Translations under genes and position numbers: made by a program
The notes under the pieces: model-generated
What the model was told of the DNA's origin: nothing
Databases searched by the model: none
What the model saw: the letters and a program-made list of their open reading frames with translations, nothing else
Shown here: one piece after another, positions 46,514 to 55,230 of the stretch
Layout of the letters: every line of letters starts with the position of its first letter
How positions within the stretch are numbered: position 1 is the first letter of the stretch
Source: Saccharibacillus sacchari DSM 19268
GTDB taxonomy: Bacteria; Bacillota; Bacilli; Paenibacillales; Paenibacillaceae
Assembly (NCBI RefSeq): GCF_000585395.1
Contig: NZ_KK073875.1
Span: 124,001-188,000 of the forward strand
Direction: 5' to 3'
DNA length: 64,000 nucleotides

Positions 46514-46723
46514 GTGCAAACGCGAATCCGCGAGAAACGTACCGAGAGCGACATGACGCAGGAAGAATTGTCGGAACGACTGAATGTCTCCAGACAAACG
46601 ATCATTTCGCTGGAAAAAGGAAAGTATAAACCGTCGTTGATTTTGGCCCATAAGCTTTCGCAAATCTTTAACTGCTCGATCGAGGAATTATTCATTTTTG
46701 AAGGAGATGAGAATATTGAATGA
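46514..46723 (+). CDS. XRE-family helix-turn-helix regulator
   Basis: 69 residues from GTG 46514, 6 bp after AAGGAGGTG. Single Cro/C1 HTH: TRIREKRTESDMTQEELSERLNVSRQTIISLEKGKYKPSL, of the YgzD/YozG short-regulator type commonly encoded with small membrane proteins. The downstream gene overlaps its end by 8 bp. Confidence 0.92.
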   Translation: MQTRIREKRTESDMTQEELSERLNVSRQTIISLEKGKYKPSLILAHKLSQIFNCSIEELFIFEGDENIE

Positions 46724-47045
46724 ACTGATGATGCAAATGGCGGTACCCATGAATCTCGGAGGAATGATCGGACTATTCGGAGGATTGCTGCTGGGGATGC
46801 TGGGTTGGGGCTTCGGTCGCTACATGCAGCGTAAAAATCGCGGTCTGGATGAGCGCGCGGAAACGATTACGGCGCGCGCCAAAGCATTTTCTTGGAATCT
46901 GCTCATTCCTGCAATTATGTTGAGCTGGGTGCTTGTCACGCTGTTCGAAGGAATCGGATTGTCGTTCTTCGTCATGATGGCCCTGTTCGTGATCAGTCAG
47001 ATTGCTTACATTGCCGCGGCCGTTTACCAGAACGGACGAAATTAA
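46716..47045 (+). CDS. Small membrane protein cotranscribed with the XRE regulator
   Basis: About 109 residues from TTG 46716 (9 bp after GGAG); an ATG at 46707 or 46734 could also serve. Three hydrophobic helices: NLGGMIGLFGGLLLGMLGWGF, SWNLLIPAIMLSWVLVTLF, and FFVMMALFVISQIAYIAAAVY. No family recognised with certainty; XRE-plus-membrane-protein pairs are widespread in Firmicutes and may act as toxin-resistance or signalling modules. Confidence 0.8.
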   Translation: MNELMMQMAVPMNLGGMIGLFGGLLLGMLGWGFGRYMQRKNRGLDERAETITARAKAFSWNLLIPAIMLSWVLVTLFEGIGLSFFVMMALFVISQIAYIAAAVYQNGRN

Positions 47046-47087
47046 TCGATGACCCGAATCCCCCATGTTCCGCAAGCGAACATATTC

Positions 47088-47143
47088 AAGCGCCGTTTCT
47101 TCCGGATCGAGCAATCCGATCGGGAAGAAACGGCGCTTTTTAT
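47088..47143 (+). terminator. Intrinsic terminator after the XRE/membrane-protein operon
   Basis: AGCGCCGTTTCTTCC (47090-47104) pairs with GGAAGAAACGGCGCT (47123-47137) with GATCG/CGATC inside, followed by TTTTTATATTC. Confidence 0.88.
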
Positions 47144-47256
47144 ATTCATCTGCATAAGCGCGAATTTTAGGAACGAAACGGCAATTCCAAAAGAAAGCGT
47201 TATCGTGATACAATAAAGCGTTGAAATTATTCTGCACGGAATCGAGGTCGAGCCTT

Positions 47257-49275
47257 TTGAATATAGATCCAACTGCTCGAAATATCGGCGTTTTTGCTCA
47301 TATCGATGCCGGAAAAACAACGACAACCGAATACATGCTATACCTCAGCGGAAGTATCCGATCTCTCGGAAGCGTCGATGAAGGCACTACATCCACCGAT
47401 TCGTTGGACGTGGAACGCGAACGGGGCATTTCGGTGAAAGCCGCTTCCGCTTCTTTGAATTGGAAAGGTCATAAGATAAATCTGGTCGATACGCCGGGAC
47501 ACGCCGACTTTCTGGCCGAGGTCGAACGTTCGCTCGGCGTGATGGACGGAGCGGTATTGATCGTCTCCGCCGCCGAAGGCGTTCAGGCGCAGACCGAAGT
47601 GCTGTGGCAGGCGTTGAAATTGATGCGCATTCCGACCGTAATCTATATCAACAAACTCGACCGGATCGGGGCCTCGTTCGAACGTACCCTGAATGATATT
47701 CGTCGTCTGTTGTCTCCTTCCGCCCTGCCCATGCAGATGCCGCTGCATGCAGAGGACGAGTCCTTTTACGCGATTCGGGAGTTGTGGAAAACGGATGCCG
47801 GATCGGACGGTCGCCCGGCGAAGGAGCCGTACGACGCTTTTGAAAATAAGGAAAAAGAACAGTTTCGCGGCGCGGCGACCGAAATCATCGCCGAGTTCGA
47901 CGACGAGCTGATGCTTCGTTATATCGAAGGCGATATTCCGGACGAAGACGAGCTGACGCTGCTGCTCGTCAAGCATTCCGCTGCCGCTCAAATCTTCCCG
48001 GTCTGCTGCGGCTGCTCGCAAAAAGGAATCGGCATCACGGAGCTGCTGGACGCGATGCTGGCCTTTTTGCCTGCACCGCCGCCCAAGACGGAGCTGGCAG
48101 GCATCGTGTTCAAAATCGAACGCGAACGTTCCATGGGCCGCGCGGCTTGGGTGCGTCTGTACGGAGGCAATCTGCGCAACCGCGACATCGTCCGGCTGAA
48201 CGGTCATGAAGAAGAGCATAAAATCACGCAAATTCGAGTGCTGGACGGCCTCAAACGCATCGATGCGGGCGAGATCGGGGAAGGCGATATCGCGGCCGTC
48301 TACGGCCTGCCGGATGCTGCGATCGGAGATATCATCGGCGATCCCGTGCTTGTGCCGAAAACACCGGAAATGGCTGTTCCGCTGCTGACCGCACGCGTGC
48401 TGCCGGATAGCGAGGCCGATTATGCACGCACAGCCGAAGCCCTTCGGGAACTGACCGACGAAGATCCCCTGCTCGATCTCGCCTGGCTGCCGGAACTGCG
48501 CGAACTGCATGTCCGCATGATGGGCGCGATTCAGCTCGAAGTCTTATCCAGCATGCTGAAATCCCGCTTTGACCTGAACGTCGGCTTCGGCCCTCCGGCG
48601 GTCATTTATAAAGAGACTCCGGCAAAAGCCTGCGAAGGGCGCGTTGCCTATCTTATGCCGAAGCCCTGCTGGGCGATTCTGCATTTCACGATCGAACCCG
48701 GCGAACGCGGCAGCGGCTTGGTCTACCGCTCGCAAGCGCGCGCCGACGATATCTTGCCTGCTTATCAAAACGAAGTGGAGCGCCGCGTGCCCGAAGCTTT
48801 AAAGCAAGGGCTGCACGGTTGGGAAGTCACCGACCTGATCGTCACCCTGACCTACGGCCAACACCATGTCTGGCATACCCACCCGCTCGACTTCGTGATC
48901 GCCACGCCGATGGGCATCATGAACGGCTTGGCTTCAGGCGGTACCAAGCTGCTCGAACCGATCTTGCGCTTTCGAATCTCCGTTCCCGAAGAACACGCGG
49001 GCCGCGTACTCAGCGATCTCTCTCGCATGAGAGCCGAATTCACCTCCCCTTCAATAGAAGGCGAACGCTTTATCGTCGAGGGCACCGTCCCCGCTTCGAC
49101 TTCCATGGACTATTCGGCCGCGCTGCGCTCGTTCAGCGCCGGGAAAGGCGTAATGACCGCTTCTTTTGAGGGATATCGGGAAGCGCCCGAAGGCACGGAA
49201 GCGTCGAGAACCCGGAACGGAATCAACCCGCTTGATGAGGCGAAGTACATTTTGAGCGCGCGAAGCGCACTGTGA
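47257..49275 (+). CDS. Tet(M)-like ribosomal-protection / EF-G-type translational GTPase
   Basis: 672 residues from TTG 47257 (AGGTCGAG site); a TTG at 47221 would add 12 residues but lacks a site. G1 IGVFAHIDAGKTTTTEYML, G2 region GTTSTDSLDVERERGISVK, G3 DTPGHADF, G4 NKLDR. Then domains II-V as in EF-G, with a Tet(M)-like domain IV (LTYGQHHVWHTHPLDFVIATP). Length (~640 for Tet(M)) and divergence suggest a chromosomal relative, as found in many Bacillales; tetracycline resistance is only inferred. No mobile-element genes nearby, but repeat family 2 copies follow. Confidence 0.82.
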   Translation: MNIDPTARNIGVFAHIDAGKTTTTEYMLYLSGSIRSLGSVDEGTTSTDSLDVERERGISVKAASASLNWKGHKINLVDTPGHADFLAEVERSLGVMDGAVLIVSAAEGVQAQTEVLWQALKLMRIPTVIYINKLDRIGASFERTLNDIRRLLSPSALPMQMPLHAEDESFYAIRELWKTDAGSDGRPAKEPYDAFENKEKEQFRGAATEIIAEFDDELMLRYIEGDIPDEDELTLLLVKHSAAAQIFPVCCGCSQKGIGITELLDAMLAFLPAPPPKTELAGIVFKIERERSMGRAAWVRLYGGNLRNRDIVRLNGHEEEHKITQIRVLDGLKRIDAGEIGEGDIAAVYGLPDAAIGDIIGDPVLVPKTPEMAVPLLTARVLPDSEADYARTAEALRELTDEDPLLDLAWLPELRELHVRMMGAIQLEVLSSMLKSRFDLNVGFGPPAVIYKETPAKACEGRVAYLMPKPCWAILHFTIEPGERGSGLVYRSQARADDILPAYQNEVERRVPEALKQGLHGWEVTDLIVTLTYGQHHVWHTHPLDFVIATPMGIMNGLASGGTKLLEPILRFRISVPEEHAGRVLSDLSRMRAEFTSPSIEGERFIVEGTVPASTSMDYSAALRSFSAGKGVMTASFEGYREAPEGTEASRTRNGINPLDEAKYILSARSAL

Positions 49276-49333
49276 AACATGCGTTGCGCAAAGCGCACGC
49301 CGGCTCTTGATGTGGCGAACTTCGATTCGCCGG

Positions 49334-49476
49334 GAAGAGCGGGCGCTGCGGGAGAAATTCGTTCCGGTCGCGTGTTGAACTTGGGAAGTCGGATTGAATT
49401 TTTTTAAGGTGACTTCCCAAGTTCAAAGGCGAACACTTCGTTCCTTCACTGAATTTCTCCCTCCGCTTGGCGCTTC
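49334..49476 (-). repeat. Repeat family 2, copy 3
   Basis: Inverted orientation. Outer stem GAAGAGCG...CGGGAGAAATTC (49334-49360) with GAATTTCTCCC...GCGCTTC (49451-49476). Constant motif GGTCGCGTGTTG (49366-49377), perfect 13-bp stem AACTTGGGAAGTC / GACTTCCCAAGTT (49378-49390 with 49411-49423), CAAAGGCGAAC (49424-49434). The stem sequence differs from copies 1, 2, 4 and 5 but remains fully paired. Confidence 0.75.
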
Positions 49477-49506
49477 ACGCTGCACATTTTTTTATAATAA
49501 AATAAT

Positions 49507-49550
49507 AAAGAAGAAGCGTTTCCCTATACAGAGGGAAACGCTTCTTCTTT
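49507..49550. terminator. Perfect 19-bp bidirectional terminator
   Basis: AAAGAAGAAGCGTTTCCCT (49507-49525) and its exact reverse complement (49532-49550) around ATACAG. Serves the Tet(M)-like gene and the convergent MMPL gene. Confidence 0.88.
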
Positions 49551-49555
49551 ATGTT

Positions 49556-49585
49556 TTCTCTTCCCTAGTTATTGAGGGAAGAGAA
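49556..49585. terminator. Second hairpin in the same gap
   Basis: TTCTCTTCCCT (49556-49566) pairs with AGGGAAGAGAA (49575-49585). The flank lacks a long T run; it may be an auxiliary terminator. Confidence 0.6.
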
Positions 49586-49611
49586 TGTTACTTGCATGCG
49601 CCGAGCCCAGC

Positions 49612-49731
49612 GGAGGAGTTGCAGGAGCCGAAGAAGCGAAGCGCTCGCCTTTGAAATTGGATTCCCGCAACGCTTTTATCCAATCAGAGGGAATCCAATT
49701 GAAACAGCGATCGCAGGCCCTGCAACTCCGC
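49612..49731 (+). repeat. Repeat family 2, copy 4 (diverged)
   Basis: Constant motif GCTCGCCTTTGA (49642-49653), then a perfect 12-bp stem AATTGGATTCCC / GGGAATCCAATT (49655-49666 with 49689-49700), then TGAAACAGCGATCGC in place of TCAACACGCGACC. Outer perfect stem GGAGTTGCAGG / CCTGCAACTCC (49615-49625 with 49719-49729), unrelated in sequence to the outer stem of the other copies. Confidence 0.62.
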
Positions 49732-49765
49732 AGCGCCTTCGCCTTCGAAGTTACTTTTCAAAATC

Positions 49766-52700
49766 CTACTCCTTGCTGCCGCCCGCTCTTTCGGTGTCCC
49801 TCAAGAACGGCCACCAGTTGGCTTTGCCGAAAGTCTTCACCATAACCGGAACGAAGAACGGAAGCATGAACAGCGCATAAATCACCAGTCCCGCCAAAAC
49901 GACGGTTGCGATTTGCATCATCGAGAGAACGCCTGACGGAATCATCGAAGCGAATGTTCCGCTCAGGATCAGGACAGCCGACAAGATGACGGTGCCCATG
50001 CTGCGCATCGCTTGCACGATTGCTTCTCTCGGATCGAGATCGCGGTTTTCGTTGAAGCGATCCATCAGGAAGATGCTGTAATCGACGCCGAGCGCGATCA
50101 GCATGACGAAGCCGAAGAACGGCGTCGTCCAGGTGATGCCGGAGTATCCCAGCAAGTGCACGAAGATCGCTTCCGTTACCCCGATCGCGGCGTAATACGT
50201 CACGAACAGCGAAAGCATCAGGTAGAGCGGCATAATAATGGAACGAAGCAGCAAGATCAAGATGATCAGAATGCCGCCCATCATCAGATACACGGTTCGG
50301 TTATAGTCCGCATTGGATACGGTTTGCAGATCGGCGAAGGTGCTGGTTACGCCGCTGATCGCCACGTCGGCTTGTTCCAGCGCCGTGTCTTTCGTCCCGC
50401 GATCCACGGCCGCACGGATATTTTCCATGTTTGCCAACGCTTCGGCGCTATACGGGTTATCCGACAACACGACATCAAGCGTCATGATTTTGCGGTCTTT
50501 GGACATGTAGGTATCGAACACCTGTTGGAAGTCCTCATTCTCAAGAGCTTCCTGCGGCATGAACCAACCGCCAAGCTCCGAGTCTGAATTTTCCTGAAGC
50601 TGAGTCAAGTAATCCTGAGCCGATCCCAGACCGTCTCCGACTTGCTTCAGACCGTCCACGCTCTGATCAAGCCCGTCCGTTAATTGCGTTAACTGGCCGG
50701 ACAGATCCCGGAAACCTTGACCGATCTGTTCTTGACCGTCTTGCAGTTGGTCCAGACCATCAGTCAGTTCAGGAACCTGACCCACGATTTGACCTTGACC
50801 GTCTGCCGCTTGATTCAAGCCGCTTTGCAACTGTTCAATGCCCGCAATCAACTGATCGAAGCCTCCGGTCAACTGATTCTGACCGTCGAGCGCCTGAGCA
50901 TAACCTTGGTTGGCTTGTCCTACTCCTCCGGCAACTTGCGAGACCTGTCCTTGAATCTGGCCGAACGCTCCAGCCAATGCAGCCGTGCCTTGACCGGTCT
51001 GCGTCACCGTTCCGCGAATCGTCAGATAATCTTGATCCTGAAGCAGTTCCGGGAATTTTTGTTCCAAGCTGCCGAAGCTGCCTTGAACGCTTGCGAGCGC
51101 GCCGGAAACGGCGTTCAACTGATCCCCGATCTGGGACATGCCGCCGTCCAGCGCCGTCAAGCCCGTGCCGACCTGCTGATACCCTGCCAACAGCTGTGCG
51201 TGCGCGTCGGCAAGCTGCTGCGCGCTGGCTTTCATTTGAGCCAGGCCGGCTTGAAGATCGCCCGCGCCCGTCGCGCCGGAACGAATGCCGTCCTCGATCT
51301 GCGTCAGGCCGTCTCCGAGCTGCGTCACGCCGGCTTTCAGGTCTTCGGTTCCGCTGACGAGTTGATCCGCGCCGGAAGCCGCTTCTTCGATCTGCGGCGC
51401 GTTATCGCTCATTTGCTTGCTGGCGTCAGCCAGACCGTCTTGAATTTTGGTCAGACCGTCATTGGCTTCTCCGAGGCCGTCTTTCAATGTGCCGGCTTGA
51501 TCCGCCACGCTGAAGTCGTCCAGCGCTTCGCCTGTCGGACGGCTGGCACTGCGCACGCTGTCCACGCCGTTAACTTTCAGAACCTCGCGACTGATGCGTT
51601 CGGCAATTGCCACGTACTCCGCATTGTCCATGGCCTGATCGTTTTGGATCACGATCTTGGCCGGCATCGCCTGTCCGGCGCCGAAGCTGTCCGCAATAAT
51701 ATTGAAGCCTTGAACGGATTCGTAGTTCCCCGGAATCTCCTCAAGACTGTTGAACGACAGCTTGCCGCTCGAAGTAAGCAGGAACGGCAGCGATACGGCA
51801 AGCACGATCAGCATAGCCGCCCACGGGCGTTTGATCGAAAACTTGCCGGCCCAGCCCCAGAGGCGATTCTCGCTATGTCCCATCGCTTTTCGCGAAGGCC
51901 AGAACATTTTTTGTCCCAAAACAGCCATAAAGAACGGCACGATGGTCACCATGGCCAGCAGCATGATCGCGATACCGACTGCTACCGCCACCGCCGAACG
52001 ATAAAGCATAAATTGCGACAACCCGATAGCCGCAAAACCTACCAGTACGGCAATACCCGATACGATTACCGTGCGTCCGGCTGTTCGGTACGTTTCGATG
52101 ATCGCATCCCATTTGTTGTCCGTGTGTCCCATCTCTTCCTTGAACCGACTGATCAACAGAATACAATAGTCCGTTCCGATCCCGAACATGACCGCAACCA
52201 TGAAGATCTGCGTAAAGTTCGATAAAGGGAAGTCGAATCGGTCAACCAGGAACGATACGATGCTCTGCGAGACGATATAACTGAGTCCCACTGTAAGCAG
52301 CGGCACGAAAGGCGCTACCACCGAGCGGAACACCAATACCAGAATCAACAGAATGAAGACGACCGTAATATACTCCGACTTCTTCAGCCCTTCTTCCGAG
52401 CTGCGAACCGTGTCTTCGTTAATCAAAGACTGGCCGGTCAGATAATGCCCGACTTCATACGGAGCCAGCGTCGCATCCAGACCGCTTTGGACCTCTGCCG
52501 CTTCGCCTTCCGCGACTTCGGCAGTAAGCGAGACGAGAATCGTCTGTCCGTTTTCCGAAATCATCTGATCTTCCAGCTCCGGCTGGTCGAACGGACTCAA
52601 GATCGCGGTAACATGCAGATTTTCTTTGTCTTTTTCAATCGCGTCCACCGCTTGCTTGGCCTGTTCCTTCTCCTTGGCGGTCAACCCGTCGGGATTATGG

Positions 52701-52918
52701 AAAACGAGCGCTATCGTCGTTCCTTCCGCTCCCCCCTCTTGGGCCGCCAATTCCGACAGAATCGCCGAAGCCTCAGTGGACGTATAGCCTTCCGGAACAG
52801 CGATACCGCCTTTTTCCCGGACCAAATCCGACATGGACGGCGCAGTCACAAATAGTCCGACCGCCGCAACAAGCCAGATGACCAAGACGATCCATCTAGC
52901 TTTCAGTATGGTTCTCAT
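49766..52918 (-). CDS. MMPL/RND-family transporter with coiled-coil extracellular linker
   Basis: 1050 residues, 12 predicted membrane helices in two six-helix halves (about 15-330 and 860-1020) of the MMPL/YdgH type, with GTDYCILLISRFKEEM and GVDYSIFLMDRFNENRDL as RND-like transmembrane motifs. Between them lie ~300 residues of repeated heptad/undecad units (DGLTKIQDGL; QLGDGLTQIEDGI; GLDQLQDGQEQIGQG) like the YhgE/Pip extracellular coiled coil. Exports lipids or drugs. The start overlaps the MarR stop by 4 bp, so they are cotranscribed. Confidence 0.92.
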   Translation of the reverse strand: MRTILKARWIVLVIWLVAAVGLFVTAPSMSDLVREKGGIAVPEGYTSTEASAILSELAAQEGGAEGTTIALVFHNPDGLTAKEKEQAKQAVDAIEKDKENLHVTAILSPFDQPELEDQMISENGQTILVSLTAEVAEGEAAEVQSGLDATLAPYEVGHYLTGQSLINEDTVRSSEEGLKKSEYITVVFILLILVLVFRSVVAPFVPLLTVGLSYIVSQSIVSFLVDRFDFPLSNFTQIFMVAVMFGIGTDYCILLISRFKEEMGHTDNKWDAIIETYRTAGRTVIVSGIAVLVGFAAIGLSQFMLYRSAVAVAVGIAIMLLAMVTIVPFFMAVLGQKMFWPSRKAMGHSENRLWGWAGKFSIKRPWAAMLIVLAVSLPFLLTSSGKLSFNSLEEIPGNYESVQGFNIIADSFGAGQAMPAKIVIQNDQAMDNAEYVAIAERISREVLKVNGVDSVRSASRPTGEALDDFSVADQAGTLKDGLGEANDGLTKIQDGLADASKQMSDNAPQIEEAASGADQLVSGTEDLKAGVTQLGDGLTQIEDGIRSGATGAGDLQAGLAQMKASAQQLADAHAQLLAGYQQVGTGLTALDGGMSQIGDQLNAVSGALASVQGSFGSLEQKFPELLQDQDYLTIRGTVTQTGQGTAALAGAFGQIQGQVSQVAGGVGQANQGYAQALDGQNQLTGGFDQLIAGIEQLQSGLNQAADGQGQIVGQVPELTDGLDQLQDGQEQIGQGFRDLSGQLTQLTDGLDQSVDGLKQVGDGLGSAQDYLTQLQENSDSELGGWFMPQEALENEDFQQVFDTYMSKDRKIMTLDVVLSDNPYSAEALANMENIRAAVDRGTKDTALEQADVAISGVTSTFADLQTVSNADYNRTVYLMMGGILIILILLLRSIIMPLYLMLSLFVTYYAAIGVTEAIFVHLLGYSGITWTTPFFGFVMLIALGVDYSIFLMDRFNENRDLDPREAIVQAMRSMGTVILSAVLILSGTFASMIPSGVLSMMQIATVVLAGLVIYALFMLPFFVPVMVKTFGKANWWPFLRDTERAGGSKE

Positions 52919-53436
52919 TCTTTCTCTCTGCCTCCATCTTCGATGACCAGCTCGGCCAGCTTTTCAAATGCCGCCATGACCATCGAAATTTCTTTTTCTT
53001 CAAAATGGCTCAAATAACTGCCGACCGATTCCGAAATTCGCCGCTCCACCTGCTCGGCGATTTGCTGCCCGCGATCCGTGAGCGATAAATACACGGTTCG
53101 TCGATCTTCCTCGCTGCGCGTTCGTTCGATCAGTCCGCGATCCACCAATCGCGTGACGATCGCCGTAATCGAGCTTTTGACTACTTTGAACGTATCGGCC
53201 AGTTCAGACGATGTTCGCGGCCCGAACTGCATGATGTGCTGAAGCAAATAATACTGATCGTTCGTCAAATCTACCGGCATTTGTCTGCGCACGACCGAAC
53301 CCATCTCCCGTTCGATCGCCATCCACGAACCGAGGAACTGATTAATCAGCTTTTTCGTATCTTCATGCGGAAGCTCTTCGCTTTTGCGAGCCCGTTCGTC
53401 CACTGCATTCCCTCCTATCTTAATTTGGTTCTCCAA
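52915..53436 (-). CDS. MarR-family regulator of the MMPL transporter
   Basis: 173 residues. Winged helix: LTNDQYYLLQHIMQFGPRTSSELADTFKVVKSSITAIVTRLVDRGLIERTRSEEDRRTVYLSLTDRGQQ, split over DNA recognition helix and wing. The first ~25 residues are a charged extension. Probably represses its own operon, as YdgJ does for YdgH in Bacillus. ATGA overlap with the transporter gene. Confidence 0.93.
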   Translation of the reverse strand: MENQIKIGGNAVDERARKSEELPHEDTKKLINQFLGSWMAIEREMGSVVRRQMPVDLTNDQYYLLQHIMQFGPRTSSELADTFKVVKSSITAIVTRLVDRGLIERTRSEEDRRTVYLSLTDRGQQIAEQVERRISESVGSYLSHFEEKEISMVMAAFEKLAELVIEDGGREKE

Positions 53437-53553
53437 TCGAATTGTTCGATAATGAAACTATTCAATAATGAAACTATAAAACGTTTAGATTTCTCTGTCA
53501 ACTTGCTAAAAATTCCGATGTCTTTCATCTATATCAAATATTAAAAAAAGGGC

Positions 53554-53588
53554 GACAAAAAAGCCCTTTCCCCGATAGGAAAAGGACT
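53554..53588 (-). terminator. Terminator downstream of amidohydrolase and repeat copy 5
   Basis: Minus strand: CCTTTTCC pairs with GGAAAGG, then TTTTTT. It resembles the hairpin at 53828-53852 on the other side of repeat copy 5, as though one terminator had been duplicated or split. Confidence 0.72.
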
Positions 53589-53608
53589 TAAGATGCCGAA
53601 AAAACCTG

Positions 53609-53808
53609 ACGTAGCTGGAAACGAGAAGACGGAGAGAGAAATTCAGTGAAAGTGAAGACTTTCGAAGAAAGTCACTTCGGGAGCATATGCTTAGCGTTCG
53701 CCTTTGAAATCGAGAAAAACCCAATCAAAGTTTAAATCCATTTTCTCGATTTCAACACGCGACTGGAACGAATTTCTCTCGGAGTCTTCTCGTTTCCCGC
53801 TCTTACGT
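53609..53808 (+). repeat. Repeat family 2, copy 5
   Basis: Left arm ACGAGAAGAC...AGAGAGAAATTC pairs with GAATTTCTCTC...GTCTTCTCGT over the outer 35 nt. Sub-hairpin GACTTTC-GAA-GAAAGTC, then CACTTCGGGAGCATATGCT (identical to copy 1), then TTCGCCTTTG (53697-53706), perfect stem AAATCGAGAAAA / TTTTCTCGATTT (53707-53718 with 53741-53752), and CAACACGCGAC (53753-53763). The most complete copy. Confidence 0.78.
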
Positions 53809-53827
53809 TATTTTCGAGAGCACCTGT

Positions 53828-53852
53828 GTCCCTTTCCTGATCCGGAAAGGAC
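53828..53852. terminator. Hairpin directly after the amidohydrolase stop
   Basis: GTCCCTTTCC (53828-53837) pairs with GGAAAGGAC (53844-53852). No T run on the minus strand, so termination by this copy is doubtful; see the similar hairpin at 53554-53588. Confidence 0.5.
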
Positions 53853-53857
53853 TTTTA

Positions 53858-55183
53858 TCAGACCCGCTTCACCAACCGCGCAATCGAACGATCCGCTTCG
53901 CGCAGTACGATATCGCGATCGAGCGTGCGCATTAACCGATTTTCCATCACGACTTTACCGTCAATGATAACCGTATCGACATTGCCGCGCGTAGCCGAGT
54001 AGACAATGCGGGAATAAACATCGACCTCATTCGAAGGGAACGTGTGGAAGTCATACAGATCAAGCAGCACCAAATCGGCCTTTTTCCCCACTTCCAAACT
54101 GCCGATCTCCTTTTCCATGCCCAATACTTCTGCACCGCCCATTGTCGCCATCCGCAGCACGGTTCGGGCATCCATGGCGGTCGGCCCGTGGATCGGTTTT
54201 TGGATTAAGGCTGCCAATCGCATCTCCTGGAACATATCGAGATTATTGTTGCACGGCGCGCCGTCCGCTCCCAACCCTACCGGAACATGCCGACTAAGCA
54301 TGTCCGGCACTTCAGCGATGCCGGAAGCCAGTTTCAGATTCGAACCCGGACAATGCGTCATCTTGACGCCGCGCTCGCGGATGATTTCTTTTTCCTGCTC
54401 GTCCAGCCAGACGCAATGCGCCAGAATCAAATTCGGCTTCGCGAGTCCCAGATGATCGAGGTAGACGATATTCCTCATGCCCCGCTCATTTTCCACGACT
54501 TCAATTTCGCCGCGATTCTCGGAAGCATGCGTATGTACCCGAACCCGATAATGCTCGGACAAGTCACGAACGCCGATCAACAAATCCTCCGTACAGGACA
54601 CCACGAATCTCGGGCAAAACGCATACTGAAGGCGATTCCCGTCGTAGCCGTTCCATTTCTCCAAAATTCGAACGCTCTCCTCCAGAGATTGTGCCGTATC
54701 CTCCTGAAGCGCCTTCGGAACCTCGCTGCCGTGATCCATCATTACCTTGCCGGATACGGCGCGAATGCCGGTCTCCGCCATGGCGCGAAATGCGGAATCC
54801 GTATGATGCACGGTCTCCATGTCGAGCAGCGTCGTGGTTCCGCTGGAGATCAATTCGCCGATGCCCAGCATCGCCGAATAGTAGACCGACTCCTCGTCAT
54901 GCGCCGCTTCAAGCGGCCATATCCGCTGTTGGAGCCAGTCGAGCAGCTCCAGGTCGTCGGCCCTGCCGCGGAACAACGTTTGGCATAAATGGACATGGGT
55001 CTGGATGAAGCCCGGTAACAGTACCTTCCCGCGCGCATCGATCACCCGGTCCGCCTGCACCTCGGACAAATCCGTTCCGATTCGGGCGATTACATTGTTT
55101 TCAATCAGCAAATCCCCCGTCAGCACGTCCTGAGCTTCGTTCATCGTTACCAGTTGAGCCCCTTGAATCAGCAGCGTTCCCAT
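53858..55183 (-). CDS. Amidohydrolase, SAH/MTA or 5'-deoxyadenosine deaminase type
   Basis: 441 residues. Metal-dependent amidohydrolase fold: LPGFIQTHVHLCQTLFRGRADDLELLDWL (HxH), HTHASENRGEIEVV, LAHCVWLDEQEKE, LGADGAPCNNNLDMFQEMRLAAL. The HxH...His...His...Asp set and the C-terminal ADLVLLDLYDFHTFPSNEVDV match MtaD/TRZ-type adenosine-derivative deaminases in the ATZ/TRZ subgroup. Substrate is inferred. Monocistronic. Confidence 0.88.
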   Translation of the reverse strand: MGTLLIQGAQLVTMNEAQDVLTGDLLIENNVIARIGTDLSEVQADRVIDARGKVLLPGFIQTHVHLCQTLFRGRADDLELLDWLQQRIWPLEAAHDEESVYYSAMLGIGELISSGTTTLLDMETVHHTDSAFRAMAETGIRAVSGKVMMDHGSEVPKALQEDTAQSLEESVRILEKWNGYDGNRLQYAFCPRFVVSCTEDLLIGVRDLSEHYRVRVHTHASENRGEIEVVENERGMRNIVYLDHLGLAKPNLILAHCVWLDEQEKEIIRERGVKMTHCPGSNLKLASGIAEVPDMLSRHVPVGLGADGAPCNNNLDMFQEMRLAALIQKPIHGPTAMDARTVLRMATMGGAEVLGMEKEIGSLEVGKKADLVLLDLYDFHTFPSNEVDVYSRIVYSATRGNVDTVIIDGKVVMENRLMRTLDRDIVLREADRSIARLVKRV

Positions 55184-55230
55184 ACGTCAGACCCTCCCGG
55201 CATTTTCGATTTTGATCTAACGCGTCCGAT

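Noticed and set aside
47257-49731. Mobile resistance island around the Tet(M)-like gene
   Set aside because: No transposase, integrase or conjugation genes; only the intergenic repeats follow it, and these occur elsewhere in the window.
18857-53808. CRISPR array
   Set aside because: The repeats are few, far apart, in mixed orientation and have variable stems; no regular spacers and no cas genes.
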